The notes: a model not told the origin generated them from the letters alone. 64,000 nt of DNA from Patagioenas fasciata (GCF_037038585.1 NC_092520.1:3899501-3963500), one strand, 5' to 3'; shown: positions 27,701 through 38,370, numbered from the stretch's first letter. Numbers and translations are program-made.

Positions 27701-28805
27701 ACAGGGAACTGCTGGAGAGAGGCCAGCGCAGGGCAACAAAGATGCTGAAGGGAGTGGAGCATCTCCCGTGTGAGGAAAGGCTGAGGGAGCTGGGGCTCTT
27801 TAGCTTGGAGGAGATTGAGGGGTGACCTTATTAATGTTTATTTTCAGTGAGGGTGACAGAACACTGGAACAGGCTGCCCAAGGAGGTTGTGGAGTCTCCT
27901 ACTCTGGAGGCATTCAAGACCTGCCTGGATGCCTTCCTGTGTAATCTTATCTGGGTGTTCCTGCTCCAGCAGGGGGATTGGACTAGATGATCTTTCGAGG
28001 TCCCTTCCAATCCCTAACATTCTGTGATTCTGTGGTCAATATATATAAAGGGTGAGCATCACAAGGATGGAGCCAGGCTCTTCTCGGCAACAACCAATAG
28101 TAGGACAAGGGGTAATGGGTGCAAACTGAAACACCAGAGGTTCCACTTAAATTTGAGAAGAAACTTCTCAGTGAGGGTGGCAGAGCCTGGCCCAGGCTGC
28201 CCAGGGAGGTTGTGGAGTCTCCTTCTCTGCAGACATTCAAACCCGCCTGGACACCTTCCTGTGGAACCTCAGCTGGGTGTTCCTGCTCCGGCGGGGGGAT
28301 TGCACTGGATGAGCTTTACAGGTCCCTTCCCACCCCTGACATTCTGTGAATCCTGAACTCCCAAACCCTGAGCCCGTCCCTCACCCCTCCCACGATTCCC
28401 CCTCTTCCCGCCCCGAGAGGCCCCGACCGGCGGCCGCTCCCGCGCATGCGCAGCCGCCCGCCCCCCCCGGCGGCTCTGAGCGCGGCGGGAGAACCGGCAG
28501 CTCCGGGCAGCGGCCGCCGGCCCCTCACACCCCGCTGTACCCCCCCGCCGAGGTGAGGAGGCGCGGAGAGGAGCTGCAGGAGGAGGGAAGGAGACGCCTC
28601 CCCGCCGCGGTGTCGCCTCAGGCTGCGGGTAACACTTCCCGCCCCCCCACCCGTCCCTCGGCACCGCGGGGCTGTCTTCCCGAGGCGGCACCGGTAGTTC
28701 CCGGCTGTGCTCTCACCTGACCGGGTCCCGGGGGAAGCGGAAGAAGGCCAGGTCGGACTGAGTGCTCTTGCGGGTGCAGTTGGGGGCCGCACAGAAGTTC
28801 GGCAT
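13830..28805 (-). CDS. THAP12: THAP12 (PRKRIR / P52rIPK), complete spliced coding region
   Basis: Five coding exons on the minus strand: 28717-28805, 19656-19776, 17957-18064, 16939-16975 and 13830-15778. Together they total 2304 nt and encode 767 aa (human about 761). All introns are GT-AG and the phases agree. Residues 1-86 form a THAP C2CH zinc finger: C5, C10, C58 and H61 are the metal ligands, W34 is present, and AVPTIF closes the domain at 81-86. An acidic, glutamate-rich linker follows. The large last exon then encodes the hAT-transposase-like body (DUF4371-type, with a C-terminal dimerisation-like segment near [17 protein letters not shown]). The family was first described as a regulator of P58IPK, the inhibitor of the kinase PKR, and is expected to bind DNA in the nucleus. 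It is a domesticated transposase. The frame is intact throughout. Identification is secure; the function is taken from the family. Confidence 0.97.
15779..16938 (-). other. THAP12: THAP12 intron 4
   Basis: About 1.16 kb, GT-AG. Most of it is occupied by the CR1 at 16030-16908, inserted antisense to the gene. Confidence 0.9.
16030..16908 (+). mobile_element. CR1 LINE, 5'-truncated, in THAP12 intron 4
   Basis: Sense CR1 from within the reverse-transcriptase region (the gatgacaccaagctgggagg segment, encoding the DDTKLGG part just after the catalytic FADD) through the end of ORF2 and the 3' UTR to cattctgggattctgtga. ORF2 is broken: the matches to the CR1 protein fall in different frames. Its 3' end lies about 30 bp from the THAP12 exon 4 donor. 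Confidence 0.93.
16939..16975 (-). CDS. THAP12: THAP12 coding exon 4, a 37-nt micro-exon
   Basis: Reads [12 protein letters not shown] plus one base on the minus strand. It matches the human [12 protein letters not shown] segment, which would otherwise be missing between exons 3 and 5. The acceptor is a long T tract ending in aaag before AGTGAAGAT; the donor is AAAGA|gtaagt. Phases fit both neighbours (phase 0 in, phase 1 out). It is too short to stand out as an open frame. Confidence 0.95.
16976..17956 (-). other. THAP12: THAP12 intron 3
   Basis: About 0.98 kb, GT-AG, AT-rich, with no recognisable repeat. The long T tract before exon 4 (seen as an A run near 16980-16991 on plus) is its polypyrimidine tract. 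Confidence 0.9.
17957..18064 (-). CDS. THAP12: THAP12 coding exon 3
   Basis: 108 nt, phase 0 at both ends, encoding residues 71-106. It starts [10 protein letters not shown] and carries AVPTIF, the conserved closing motif of THAP domains. A basic stretch, [11 protein letters not shown], ends the exon. Acceptor cttacag|AGCCCT; donor GAGCTG|gtaagt. Confidence 0.96.
18065..19655 (-). other. THAP12: THAP12 intron 2
   Basis: About 1.6 kb, GT-AG and AT-rich. No repeat family or RNA gene was recognised; the open frames in it are short and look random. Confidence 0.9.
19656..19776 (-). CDS. THAP12: THAP12 coding exon 2
   Basis: 121 nt encoding residues 31-70 after completing the arginine codon split with exon 1. 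Contains the second half of the THAP zinc finger: [10 protein letters not shown], then LCAKHF with the ligands C58 and H61. Acceptor ttcatgcag|GTGTCAAAG; donor AGAAGT|gtaagt. Confidence 0.97.
22381..23580 (-). mobile_element. CR1 LINE, about 1.2 kb, in THAP12 intron 1
   Basis: Antisense to plus, sense to THAP12. The left edge gaatcatacaatcatttcag is the 3' terminus. The copy runs back through the 3' UTR into the reverse-transcriptase part of ORF2, where minus-strand [20 protein letters not shown] and SADDTKLGG can be read. ORF2 is broken into several frames. The upstream edge is approximate. Confidence 0.92.
23581..25739. other. Intronic stretch without recognised features
   Basis: Part of THAP12 intron 1 between a CR1 and a C-rich repeat block. 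AT-rich, with no exon, RNA gene or known repeat seen. Confidence 0.5.
25740..25935. repeat. Degenerate C-rich minisatellite
   Basis: Repeated phrases of the form agccaggcagcccctcaca occur at about 25752, 25790, 25841 and 25919, separated by C-rich spacers of 40-75 bp with cactcct and cacccc runs. Similar wording (aaccaggtactcctc, aacactcctcaaagc) resumes after the CR1, at about 26605-26650. This suggests an older repeat later split by the insertion. Confidence 0.65.
25936..26596 (-). mobile_element. CR1 LINE fragment in THAP12 intron 1
   Basis: Antisense CR1: the left edge atagaatcatagaatgtcct is followed by gagttggaagggacccacaa and by gaacactgtcaggcttgggg, a subfamily different from its neighbours. 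It extends into the end of ORF2 and is 5'-truncated. The right edge is approximate. Confidence 0.88.
26697..26946 (+). mobile_element. CR1 LINE fragment in THAP12 intron 1
   Basis: Sense CR1 3' end: acaagtgacaggatgagagg, then ggaacaggctgcccagggca and ttccaaccaaaatgattctc. It resembles the copy at 29317-29571 more than the gcctggcccaggctg group. 5'-truncated to about 250 bp. Confidence 0.88.
27150..27322. repeat. Degenerate AAACCCTGCACCCC-type tandem repeat
   Basis: Variants of aaaccctgcacccc and caaatcctgcccac recur about every 15-20 bp (for example near 27166, 27186, 27206, 27262 and 27285). The same wording, ctcccaaaccctgagcccgt, resumes at 28355 on the far side of the CR1 pair. The CR1 block therefore seems to have landed inside this repeat. 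Confidence 0.6.
27323..28350 (+). mobile_element. CR1 LINE interrupted by a second CR1
   Basis: The outer copy starts in ORF2 at ccagaggctgtgctgccatc, runs to gaccttattaatgttta near 27841, and resumes at atatataaagggtgagcatc at 28036, ending attctgtga near 28350. The two outer parts are collinear with the uninterrupted copies at 16030-16908 and 48275-48990. The outer copy belongs to the gcctggcccaggctg group. ORF2 is broken. Confidence 0.88.
27842..28035 (+). mobile_element. CR1 3' end nested inside another CR1
   Basis: A 194-bp CR1 3' terminus reading ttcagtgagggtgacagaac, then tggaacaggctgcccaagga, ending cattctgtgattctgtgg. It has the standard wording (acactggaacaggctgc), unlike the host copy's gcctggcccaggctgc, so it is a different subfamily and must be the younger of the two. 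Confidence 0.82.
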
Positions 28806-29170
28806 GATCCCCCCCCGCCCTGGGTTGGCGCCGCTGCCCCTTTAAATCGGCGGGCCGGAGGGAGGAGGGGGGGAGGGTGTGTATGTGGGGTGGAGGAGGA
28901 GGCCGGGGGGAGGGAGGGAGGAGGGGGGTAGGGGGGGAAGCGGCTCCACACTGCTGTGAGCGGCCGGGAGGATTCACCGCCACCCTCCGCCGGGACAAGA
29001 GCCGCCTCCTTCCCACAGTGCACCGCGGCGGGGTGCCCATGCGCGGCGCCGGGGTGAGCGGTGCGCATGCGTATGCAGGAGGGGGCGGGGCTGAGCGCCT
29101 GCGCAGAGGGAGCGGCGGCCGGCGGTGCCGCGCATGCGCCGTGAGGCGGAAGCCGGCGTGTAGCGCTGGG
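28370..29170 (-). promoter_or_regulatory. THAP12: THAP12 CpG island and promoter
   Basis: A sharp rise in GC and CpG content around exon 1. NRF1-like palindromes (GCGCATGCGC or close) lie at 28442-28452 (in intron 1), 29062-29071 and 29130-29140, and an Sp1-type GGGGCGGGG lies near 29082-29090. There is no TATA box at a sensible distance; the TA run at 29191-29216 lies outside the island. Transcription probably starts between about 28850 and 29150 on the minus strand. Confidence 0.8.
28717..28805 (-). CDS. THAP12: THAP12 coding exon 1
   Basis: The ATG is at 28805-28803 on the minus strand. Residues 1-30 are [10 protein letters not shown], then [20 protein letters not shown], identical to the human start apart from the VR at the junction. 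It carries the THAP ligands C5 and C10. Donor GTCAG|gtgag, phase 2, completed by the first G of exon 2. In THAP proteins the zinc finger begins within a few residues of the initiator, which supports this ATG. Confidence 0.97.
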
Positions 29171-29190
29171 CCACACCGCGGTGTGGAACA

Positions 29191-29216
29191 ATATATATTT
29201 TTATATATATATATAT
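29191..29216. repeat. TA-rich microsatellite beside the THAP12 promoter
   Basis: The run atatatatttttatatatat and onward lies at the outer edge of the THAP12 CpG island. Confidence 0.85.
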
Positions 29217-29316
29217 GTGTGGTATAATGAGTATGTTTACTTTAAAAATGAACTGAGGGTGTGGAATGATGTCATAACGTTTTTCCCTTGTGTGTTAGAA
29301 GGGTGTTGGCCTCGTT

Positions 29317-29571
29317 TCTCAAGTAACATGCGATAGGACGAGAGGAAACGGCCTCAAGATGCGTGAGGGGAGGTTTAGATTGGATCTTGGGAAAAATATT
29401 TTCCTGGAAAGCATTCTTGGGCGTTGGAACAGGCTGCCCAGGGCAGTGGTGGAGTCACCATCCCTGAAGGGCTTCAAAAGATGCAGAGATGAGGTTCTTA
29501 GGGACAATGTTTAGTGGGTTAGTCGTTGGACTTGACCTTGAGGGTCTTTTCCAACCAAAATGATTGTATTA
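29317..29571 (+). mobile_element. CR1 LINE fragment upstream of THAP12
   Basis: Sense CR1 3' end: acatgcgataggacgagagg, ggaacaggctgcccagggca, then ttttccaaccaaaatgattg. 5'-truncated to about 255 bp; the terminal octamer repeats are decayed. Confidence 0.9.
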
Positions 29572-32066
29572 TTTTCTTCTGTTTTGCTTTTCAGGAAGGT
29601 GTTGTTATGCCACAGCCCAGATGAATAATGAGAGGAACCACAAGTGTTCCAAGCAATATAGTAATCCAACATGGAGTGTACCCAGCATGAAGAGTTTGCC
29701 AGGTCTGGCATAGGTAAAAATGAAACAAAGCTTAGAAAAAAAAAAGAAACAGCAAACTGGGTAGTTGGAAGAAGAAAAAGAATAATTCACCGAATGTGGT
29801 CTGCTGGTAGTTTGAAGTAGATACAGCAGCTGTGATGGCAAATTATAATTGTTTCAGGTGTGGTAGTGCTATAGTGTAAAAATTCAGCTTTGGTACGCCT
29901 TTTCTATATCTTAAAAGCCACAGAAAAAACATCCTGATATGGAGATTTGTTGGGCTTTAGAAAACATAGTCCAAATGTATGAAATAGCCAAAAGGGCATA
30001 AAGGAAAAACAAAAAGAGGAAGTCCCTTGATTTGGCTTCAAAACTTGTAAGCTCTTTTTGTTTGATAGGTGTAGAACAAAAGCTGTTGTTTACATGAGAA
30101 GGCCTTGTCATCATGTGCCCTTCAAACTAGGAATCTTGAAGCGTATTTCATTGGACTAATATCAATAACGTCAATGTGTTTGATGTTAATTCTTTACCAG
30201 AACATGTAGCTCAGTTCATTCCTTCTAAGTGGTTTTGAGTAGTCATTTAAGCCAATGCTAAAGATAAGTTTAGCTGCATCTGACTGCTTTCACTTTACTG
30301 GGCAATCGCCAAGGTTTGTATATAGTGAACTGTACAAGGGAGTTAATCAGATAAGTAACCTTTTTTTAAGTACACTCATTTGCCTTTAGGTTAGATGTAA
30401 TTTGGGTAGCTGCCATCTGATTTGTTGTGCAGATTGCCTAAGTGTTCATGTTGATGCAGAAGAACACACAGAAGAGAGCAGGATCATGTTCAGTTGCATG
30501 ACTGTATAATGTTAATGTGAAGCTCTGTAATTTTCAAACTCTTCTAAAACCTGCTTTGGTATGAAAAAGTACTTATTCACCCTTAAATAATTCTTATGTT
30601 TTGCCCAAGATCGAAGGGCCTTTTCCCCTCCAAACTGATTCACCAAGTGAAAGTGCATACGTACTGAAACTCTGTCTTATGGTTCTGGACAAGCAAAACC
30701 AGAGCATAGTAATAACAATATTAAATATAGCACATATTTCTGAACTGCTGCTTTTTATTGAAGTTTGTTGATACTGCATCATTTGAATTATAGAATCATA
30801 GAACAGTTTGTGTTGGAATTGCTACACAAGCATGTTATGGCTTTTACCTCCTAAATGTGTTTATATTTGCATATGAGCCTTCCTAATAAAATTAATGCAA
30901 TGGCTTACACGTAAAGTTAACTTAGTGAAGACTGCAGGATGATGTTTTTTTATGGGGAGACTAATTTTGAAGCAATTCCTATATAATGGAAAGAAAATGA
31001 ACTTAATTATTTTCAAAACCCAACAATATTATTAGAAGCCCATTATTTTTAAAGAAAATTAGGTTACTAAGTTGGAAATACAAAAAATTAGCTTCTTTTT
31101 TAGAGTACAGAAACCACAAAACCCTTTTTTTTTTCCTGCAGAGTAACCTTTCAATTGTACATATATAATTTGTATGCTGGTGATTTTGTGTCTTAAGCAA
31201 TCCTCCATATTATTGCAGTATTGTTCACAATGTGTTTCCAAGTGTGTCTGTCTGTTACGTATTATAGACTGTGTTAGTAGCCTTGTACATATGATCTCTG
31301 TTCTCTGGATAAATTATTCTTTAAGGAATTTTGTCTGTTCATGTGGATTTCTTAATTGCTTTATTTCAATGCTGTGTCTTTAAGGTCACCTGTGTCTTAA
31401 ATCCAGGATTGTATATCATATAAATAGTGGTTGTAAAATAAGCTCTTAAATTTACTTCTGGAAATGATCCTAAGGTAAAAGTCAGTATGCCTTTATTTTC
31501 TGATTGTACTGTTTAAGTGCAGTTGTCTACTCATGCAGGCCTCCTGCTATTAAAAATTTGTTTGTAAGAGAATATTTGAAGTCTGGAAAGCTTTCGGGAC
31601 TCTTATCACTATTATATTCTCTTCCAAGTCTTACAGCCGCATTGTTGGGATAACCTGTTTGTAAGAACCCAAGGGACATCAGGTTAATCCCACAGAGGTA
31701 TTTTTGTAAGTGTCTCTTTGAGATGTCCTGAAATTCACAATGACAGGATGAAAACACACTGTTTATGTTCAGGGTTTGTCTACAGTCTTGGAGAACAGGA
31801 AGGGAAAGGTGGGGAATAACTCAAATCTTGCATACTACGTGAGAGGATCTGTGAGGCCACATGGGTACACAGTGTGCAACGTTAGTGACCAACGTGCAGC
31901 TTCACTCACAACTCTCAGACCCATTTCCCACCGCATTTTCCCCTATTTTAGTAGCATCTTTTTTTTCTTGTCTGATTCGAAGAATGCTGATTTTCATAGG
32001 TTTTGTATCAGGTCTTCAACATGAGGGAATCCAGAGGGCTGTTGGCATTGCAGCACCATACTTTTA
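29572..32066. other. Spacer between THAP12 and EMSY, part 1
   Basis: AT-rich with chance open frames only. A 25-30 bp match to a CR1 tip (aatcatagaacagtttgtgt, about 30791-30818, antisense) is the only repeat seen. No gene or RNA was recognised. Confidence 0.55.
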
Positions 32067-32330
32067 TAGAATCACAGAATAGTTTGGGTTGGAAGGGACC
32101 TTCAGAGCTCATCCAGTGCCACCCCTGCCGTGAACAGGGACATCTTCACCAGCTCAGGTTGCTCAGAGCCCCATCCAGCCTGGCCTGGGATGTCTCCAGG
32201 GATGGTTCATCCACCACCTCTCTGGCCAACCTGGGCCAGGCTCTCACCAACGTCAGTGTAAAAAACTCCTTCCTCATGTCTGGCCTGAGTCTCCCCTTTA
32301 GTTTAAAACCATCACCCCTTGTAACACAAG
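32067..32330 (-). mobile_element. CR1 LINE fragment in the THAP12-EMSY spacer
   Basis: Antisense CR1 3' end: tagaatcacagaatagtttg then ttggaagggaccttcagagc, extending to the antisense of the ACAAGGGGTGATGG segment. It belongs to the same broad group as the copy at 5632-5920, in the opposite orientation. Confidence 0.9.
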
Positions 32331-34204
32331 GGTGTTGTGTCAGACTCTGCCCAAATGTTGTGGCTTTGTGCACAGGTGTATCTTTTAAAATGACCTTACT
32401 ATGTGATTTACTCATACTGTGCTGTATTCTGGCCTACGGCTACACTCCCTGCACAGGAAAGCAGTCTTCAAAATTTCAAGCAGCTCCTCTGAACCGCATC
32501 CTTGCTTCCACTGGAGCTGCTGCAGCTTCTGAAGGGCTCAGCCAGCCCAAGCAGATGATACAGCACATGCTAACAGACAGACAGACAGACAGACATATCA
32601 CCATGAAGGATTTAAAGTGAAGGAATCTGAGTCACCTTTTATTTTTCCTATTTGCTTCCCCCAAACCGGGAGTGACAGGCTGTCTTTATTTGACTGCACA
32701 AGCCTTGCTACTACCAGTATTAAGACCAATCTCATAAAAAATACATGATTTTTTCCCAAATTTTCAGTGAAGACTGCACAGAAACATTAATTCTTTCTGG
32801 TTTACAAACTCAGCGCCAGCTTGCTTTTCATTTCAATTGCTGTTTTCACCCCATAACGATACAGTATGTTTAAATGAACTTCCTTTCACAAAGCGTTCCA
32901 GGATCAATATTAATTTCTTGAATCCAGGGCACAGCGAATGAATAGGATCCTTCAAACGCAGTTGGGCGTAAAGAGTTTGTAAATCATTGTATTGCTAGGA
33001 GGAACAAGGTCGGTGATTGTCCAGATAAGCAAATGCCTAATTTCATTGGTAATTATGATCATTAACTGCCTATCCTGTTGGCTGTGGAGCTGCATTTGTT
33101 TTGTAGTCTCTGCAGAGTGATAAAATACATCCTTTACCAGTCAATATGTTCACTTGCTTCCCCAGCATTTATTTATTTCCCCATCATAGCCTCGTAAAAA
33201 TTAGTCAAAATCAGGAGCAAATAATTTATGAGTTGTGTTGAACTTCGAAGCAATACACTGTCACTCTTGATGGGTTACAAGTGCAATTCAGGGGAGAAAA
33301 CACAATCTCCCCTAAAATACAACACAAATCAGGTCCTATCGTGGCTGAATTTTACTTAATGCTAATCTGGGGTATGTTCATTGAACTGCAGAAGTATCTC
33401 AAGAGTTACCGATGGTTTGCAATACACGTATGTGAACATAGATGAGGATACAAGTTGCACGGCGAACCGATAATTTTAATACTTGGCCTTATTCCCACAC
33501 TTGCTATTCTGAGAAGCGCATTTGCTTTCTTCGCAGCAAGTTTATACGTTCTGCACCAATACAGCAGGCTACAAAGAGGCTGCGTCTGCCTCTCTAAATT
33601 GCAGAGGGGACTGACTTTAATTCGCTGTTTCATGTGCTGCAGAATGACACAATGAAGTTGTGGGTATTTTTTGTTATCTGAGGTTATATAATCAAGTTTT
33701 TGCAAAGGGCTTAAATTGGCGCTCGGTTCGACGCGCGGCGGCGTTTTGATGGATTTAAGCCTTGCTGAATTTAGGTACTTTCAGCACTGAAGCTCTTATG
33801 CTTTGTAAAATAAATACACTTTTAATATATGTATTACTTACAATAGGGGGAAGAAAAATATATTAACTGGCAACCCTTCCATGAAAGCAGTTGAAATATC
33901 TTTGTGGATTTGAATACAAATAGTCCTGGGTGACAATCCCTATATCTGACAAACTGAATATAAAAGGCTTCTCTGGCAAACTGCCAGCGCCCAACCATTG
34001 CCGAGGCTTCTGCTTTTATCTTAACCAGGAGAAAAAATGTGATGGGGGAAGAGAGAGTTTAGAAGTGGTCTGAGGGTGATGGAATGAAATAGAGATGCTT
34101 ATGTCAGGAAAGCACATCGAGTCACTGAATTATCTCTTCAGAGAAGTGGGAACTCCTTTGGTTAGACCATTTAACTCAGAAACAAAAAAAGGCCAAGAAA
34201 TAAG
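32331..34204. other. Spacer between THAP12 and EMSY, part 2
   Basis: No gene was recognised. Contains a short CAGA microsatellite at 32573-32594 and an isolated CpG-rich spot near 33718-33748. Otherwise AT-rich unique-looking sequence. Confidence 0.5.
32573..32594. repeat. CAGA tetranucleotide microsatellite
   Basis: About five uninterrupted copies of CAGA. Confidence 0.9.
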
Positions 34205-34770
34205 AATCAACTGGGTTGGAAAAGACCTCAGAGATCATCCAGTCCAACCCTTGGTCCAACTCCAGTCCATTGACCAGATCATGGCACTAAGTGCCATGTC
34301 CAATCTCAGTTTAAAAGCCTCCAGGGCCGGTGAGTCCAGCACCTCCCTGGGCAGCCATTCCAATGCTGACCACTCTCTCTGCACAGAATTGCTTTCTCAT
34401 CTCCAGCCTCAATTTCCCCTGGCAGAGTTGAAGCCCATGCCCCCTTGTCCTATTGCTGACTGCCTGGGAGAAGAGCCCAATCCCCCCCTGGCTAGAACTG
34501 CCCTTCAGGTCGTTCTAGAGAGTGCTGAGCTCACCTCTAAGCCTCCCCTTCTCCAGACTGAACAAGCCCAGCTCCCTCAGCCTCTCCCCATAGGGCTTGT
34601 GTTCAAGTCCCTTCCCCAGTCTTGTTGCTCTTCTCTGGACCCGCTCCAGCACTTCAATCTCTTTCCTGAGCTGAGGGGCCCAGAACTGAACACAATACTC
34701 CAGGTGTGGCCTCCCCAATGCAGAGCACAGGGGAAGGATCACTGCCCTTGTCCTGCTGACCACGCTGGTT
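34205..34770 (-). mobile_element. CR1 LINE fragment in the THAP12-EMSY spacer
   Basis: Antisense CR1 beginning ctgggttggaaaagacctca and covering the 3' UTR and the end of ORF2 (minus-strand [19 protein letters not shown] and [10 protein letters not shown] can be read). The 3' octamer tail is missing or decayed and the 5' part is truncated. Both this and an overlapping plus-strand open frame of 247 codons are remnants of the repeat. Confidence 0.9.
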
Positions 34771-37700
34771 TGGATACAGACATTTTTGTTAGAATATATG
34801 CTATTTCTCTCTTATGCAAGACAGGGAAGATAATTTAAACCATCTTTAAATTCTTCACATTTAAATTACTTACAATGTTGCATTCATCTTAGTATAAAAG
34901 CATAGCTGGTTTCTTCTTTTCTCAGTTGCTGTCAGACTGATACAAATAGTATATGCATTTTTTTTTCTTGATTTTCCAATTTTACTTTTGAAATTACCAA
35001 CGTCAGGCTCTTGGAAGCTGAAAATTTAGTGTTTATGGCAGAAAAGAAGCAGCTGCATCGTTCTCATCTCGCACCAAGCTGATGCGCCTCTCATCTACCC
35101 AGGAAACCCTGCTCAAAAAATAAAAGAAGAAAGGATTATTTTGGAGTCTGTATCCATCATGTTGTAGCAATGTAAGTGGAGATGTAGTGAATAATCCAGC
35201 GAGAACTATAAGGCTGGTGACCTGGGCTGCATACAAATCATCTCCACCTGAAAATCTCCCCCCTGATGCTTCTGAGCTCGTTGTCTTCCCCTTTCCATTG
35301 TCTTAAGGGATAAAAGGACATGTGGTAAGACAGAGATTATTCTGTTAGTGCTCAGAAAGCTTAATTACTTAGACCGGTGTCTGTAATTGATGAGAATCGC
35401 ATTATTTAAGCTGACGAAGTACTCGAGGTTGCACAAAACAAAGTAAGAATGGTTGATGGTCACTACATTTCTTTCCCTTATTGGAAGGGGGAACATATGT
35501 TGCTTAAATGCATATAATTGAGCAATTTCTTAAACAGATAACCCAGCGGTGTGCTGTTATAAATAATAACGCGTGGCTTATGTATATCACTGTCATTAGT
35601 TTTCCAAATGCTTTATAAAAGGGGGAAGTGGAGGCACAAGAGAGGTGACACAACTTGTGTGGGTTGCTCCCTAGGTCACCATCAGATGAAGAACACTGCG
35701 GGTCCTGATAGATCCCCGTTTCATCTCTGCTGGCCAAACTACCAAAATTCACTGATTTTACCCCTTGAGGCTGTTTTAAATTATGCGAGTTCTTAGCTTG
35801 CTTCAACTGCAAAATAAAACAGATTGTTACAAACGACTTTTACCTTGTGGGTTTTTTTATACTGTTGAGCTTCGCCTCCTTATGAAACAACAAAATGCTG
35901 CTGCTATCGACAAGTTTCTCTGTTGTTTTTGTAAGAAAGTGCTCTGTAATTTTGGGCATCCTTAACCGATGACTCAGTCAGAGACTGCGGATGTAGGTAA
36001 TGAGAACTAAGAAAGTGATTAACATCTGGAAGGCAACTCAGGCGAGAAAAAAACACTGACATCTTCACATTCTGCATTTTCTTCCTTCACCCACAGTGAA
36101 GTTGTTTATATTACAGGAATTAACTGGGAAACTTTCACCTGTGGGATATTTAGCTATTCTTCTCTATTAGCGAAGTAAGTCTAAACTATATTGGCTTTAT
36201 TTTCATACTGACAAACTCAAAATAGACGTTTCGTTCATCAGACATGAAGAAATGCTGTCAAGTCTCAGCTTCCTTCAGATGACCTCCCTGGATTAGGATA
36301 GAGGATCTAAACTGGCTCGGTACGCTCCTTCTGAGTCCACATAACCTTAATTGAGTCTTCTGGAAAGCTCCACGATGCTCCTGGGTCCAGTTAGGTCTTC
36401 TTGACTTGAAAAGACTCTCATGACCACAAACCACAACCTGTTGGTGCATCTGCTGGGACAACTTTGGTGGACCCATCCCAGATGATGAACCACCTCACAG
36501 CTCAGGTCACTTGAGCTTTTCAAGACGCATTATTTGTATGTTTTGGGTCTTTTTTTCTTTGCTCATGGTATCTCTGCCCTCACATTTTTATGGGTAATAG
36601 AGAAATGATTGTAGGTTAATCTGGAATAAGTGGAGATGTTACTGCCGTAACTACATTCAGAACTTGGCCTTCAGACTTTCTGGACCAATCGCAGCTTCAG
36701 GTACTTCATACGTAACTGGCTCATTTTTTATTATTTGTCTCTTTTCTGTTGCGTGTGCTGAAGGAAATTAAGCATATATGTATTTCTTGAGTATATACAT
36801 ATGCACATATGAGTGTCAGTGCGTGACTGTCCACCTTGCCTGTAATACCTTTTGATCCCATTGGCTAGTTTCATCCACTTTTGGAAAAACCAAAAAATTA
36901 AAACGACCAACCAAACAAAAAAACAGGTCCAACAAACCCCACCAAACTGATATAATTAAGTTTAATGAATATCGCTGCTGAGCAGAGCTAAGAAAACATA
37001 TTTGTGCTCTCCCCGAGCTGCCTTGTTAGCAGAGATTTCACCGGAGAGCATGTATGAGAACAAAGTGCATTGATAAACCCACAAACTCGAAGAACACATT
37101 CAGCTAAAATCCACACCTTGGTAGATACATTTTCTTACAAGGTTTTGATGGTTTCTCTGCTTGCACGATGATTTATTTTGCAAATCTAAGGGCCAGGTGT
37201 TAAACACTTCAGATGCAATAAAACCCATACTCTGCTAGAGCATCAGAGTTAAAACTGATGAATAAACCTCTGTTAAGCAGCGATGCTGTCCTGCCTGTTC
37301 CCATTGACCAGGGTAATCCACCTAAAAGCCACATTTTCCGATCTGTTTGCTGTGGTGTCTCCGACCTGCAAAGGAAAACTGCAACTTCTGACACTGAACC
37401 GGTTTTCATCTTCCTCAGTTTTGTACAAAGCTGAGGACATTTATTTTTATTAGGTAATATTATGCAGATATAATGCTACTTGCCTTCAGCTTATTCTTGT
37501 TTAAGAAGGCATTAAAGGAAAATTGTTCTAGTTCTCCTGTACTGTTCAGCATAATTGTTCTCAAGTACTTGAGGTTTATGCTGCTGTGAAGAACAATAGG
37601 AAATCGCAAGCGAGAAAAATGTTCATTAATGATCATGGCGAAGAAACAATTTATCTGTAGTTAGGTGGGAAAATAAACAAAGCCCTTGCACATGTGGAAA

Positions 37701-38370
37701 TAGGTGTTGCGGTTCAACGCACACCATCCATCTGCCTCATCTTCACCTCAGCAAACGTCCAGCTGTTTCCAGCACTCTGAAACCAAACTATACAATAGGA
37801 TTTTATAGGATAAAGCGGAATGAGGAGGAGCCCTCCCCTCCTCTTCATCAAACCTCCCGTGTCCCCCCCGGGGGCGCCTGTTTGCGAAATCAGAAAAGCG
37901 TGCAAGACGAAGCGTGGAAAATAAGCACCCGCAGCAAAAACGAAGCGTTGTGAGGTGGAGACCCGACAGCAAATGCTCATCCTGAAGGGGCTTTCCTGTG
38001 ATTTTCCAGCGGTCACCAAGACGATAGTTTTATAGATGATTTTTGTTTGCTTTTTCGCAGCAACACGCGGCCACGGATGGATTGTTTTTAAGCGCCGTCT
38101 GCACCGCAGAGGTGTTTTCTATCTCTAGTCAGATCTACGGTCTTTTAGAAAAGGTACAATTAGAAATCTGCAGGAAAAAGGAAAAAGTTGTAATTGCTGT
38201 TATATATAAAATAACTGCCAGGCCCATGGCTCTGAAACCAGCGCTTACGGCGTTGTGGAGCAGGTGGTTGCTCCGCTCCCCCAAGAATTACCGCAGGGAG
38301 CAAAAACACCCCGAAGCGGTTGTGAATGTGGTTTTAGGGTGTGGATTTTATGGCCTTTTTGCTCGCATGG
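34771..38370. other. Spacer between THAP12 and EMSY, part 3
   Basis: No exon, RNA gene or known repeat was recognised. Base composition becomes more GC-rich from about 37700 towards the EMSY island. Possible distal promoter elements cannot be told apart by eye. Confidence 0.5.

Larger units (their letters stand above)
19777..28716 (-). other. THAP12: THAP12 intron 1
   Basis: About 8.9 kb. The half next to exon 2 (19777-22380) holds no feature I recognise. The half next to exon 1 (22381-28350) is packed with CR1 copies in both orientations, separated by degenerate C-rich tandem repeats. The last 350 bp are part of the promoter CpG island. Confidence 0.9.

Noticed and set aside
28316-29191. 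Minus-strand open frame of 291 codons over the THAP12 island
   Set aside because: It overlaps the true exon 1 in another frame, is rich in Pro, Arg and Ala, and follows from the high GC and scarcity of stop codons in the CpG island.
30791-30818. A separate full CR1 insertion
   Set aside because: Only about 28 bp resemble the CR1 tip; it could be a severely truncated copy or chance, so it is mentioned only within the spacer entry.
34095-34838. 247-codon plus-strand open frame
   Set aside because: It is the antisense of a CR1 copy plus flanking DNA; no protein family fits.
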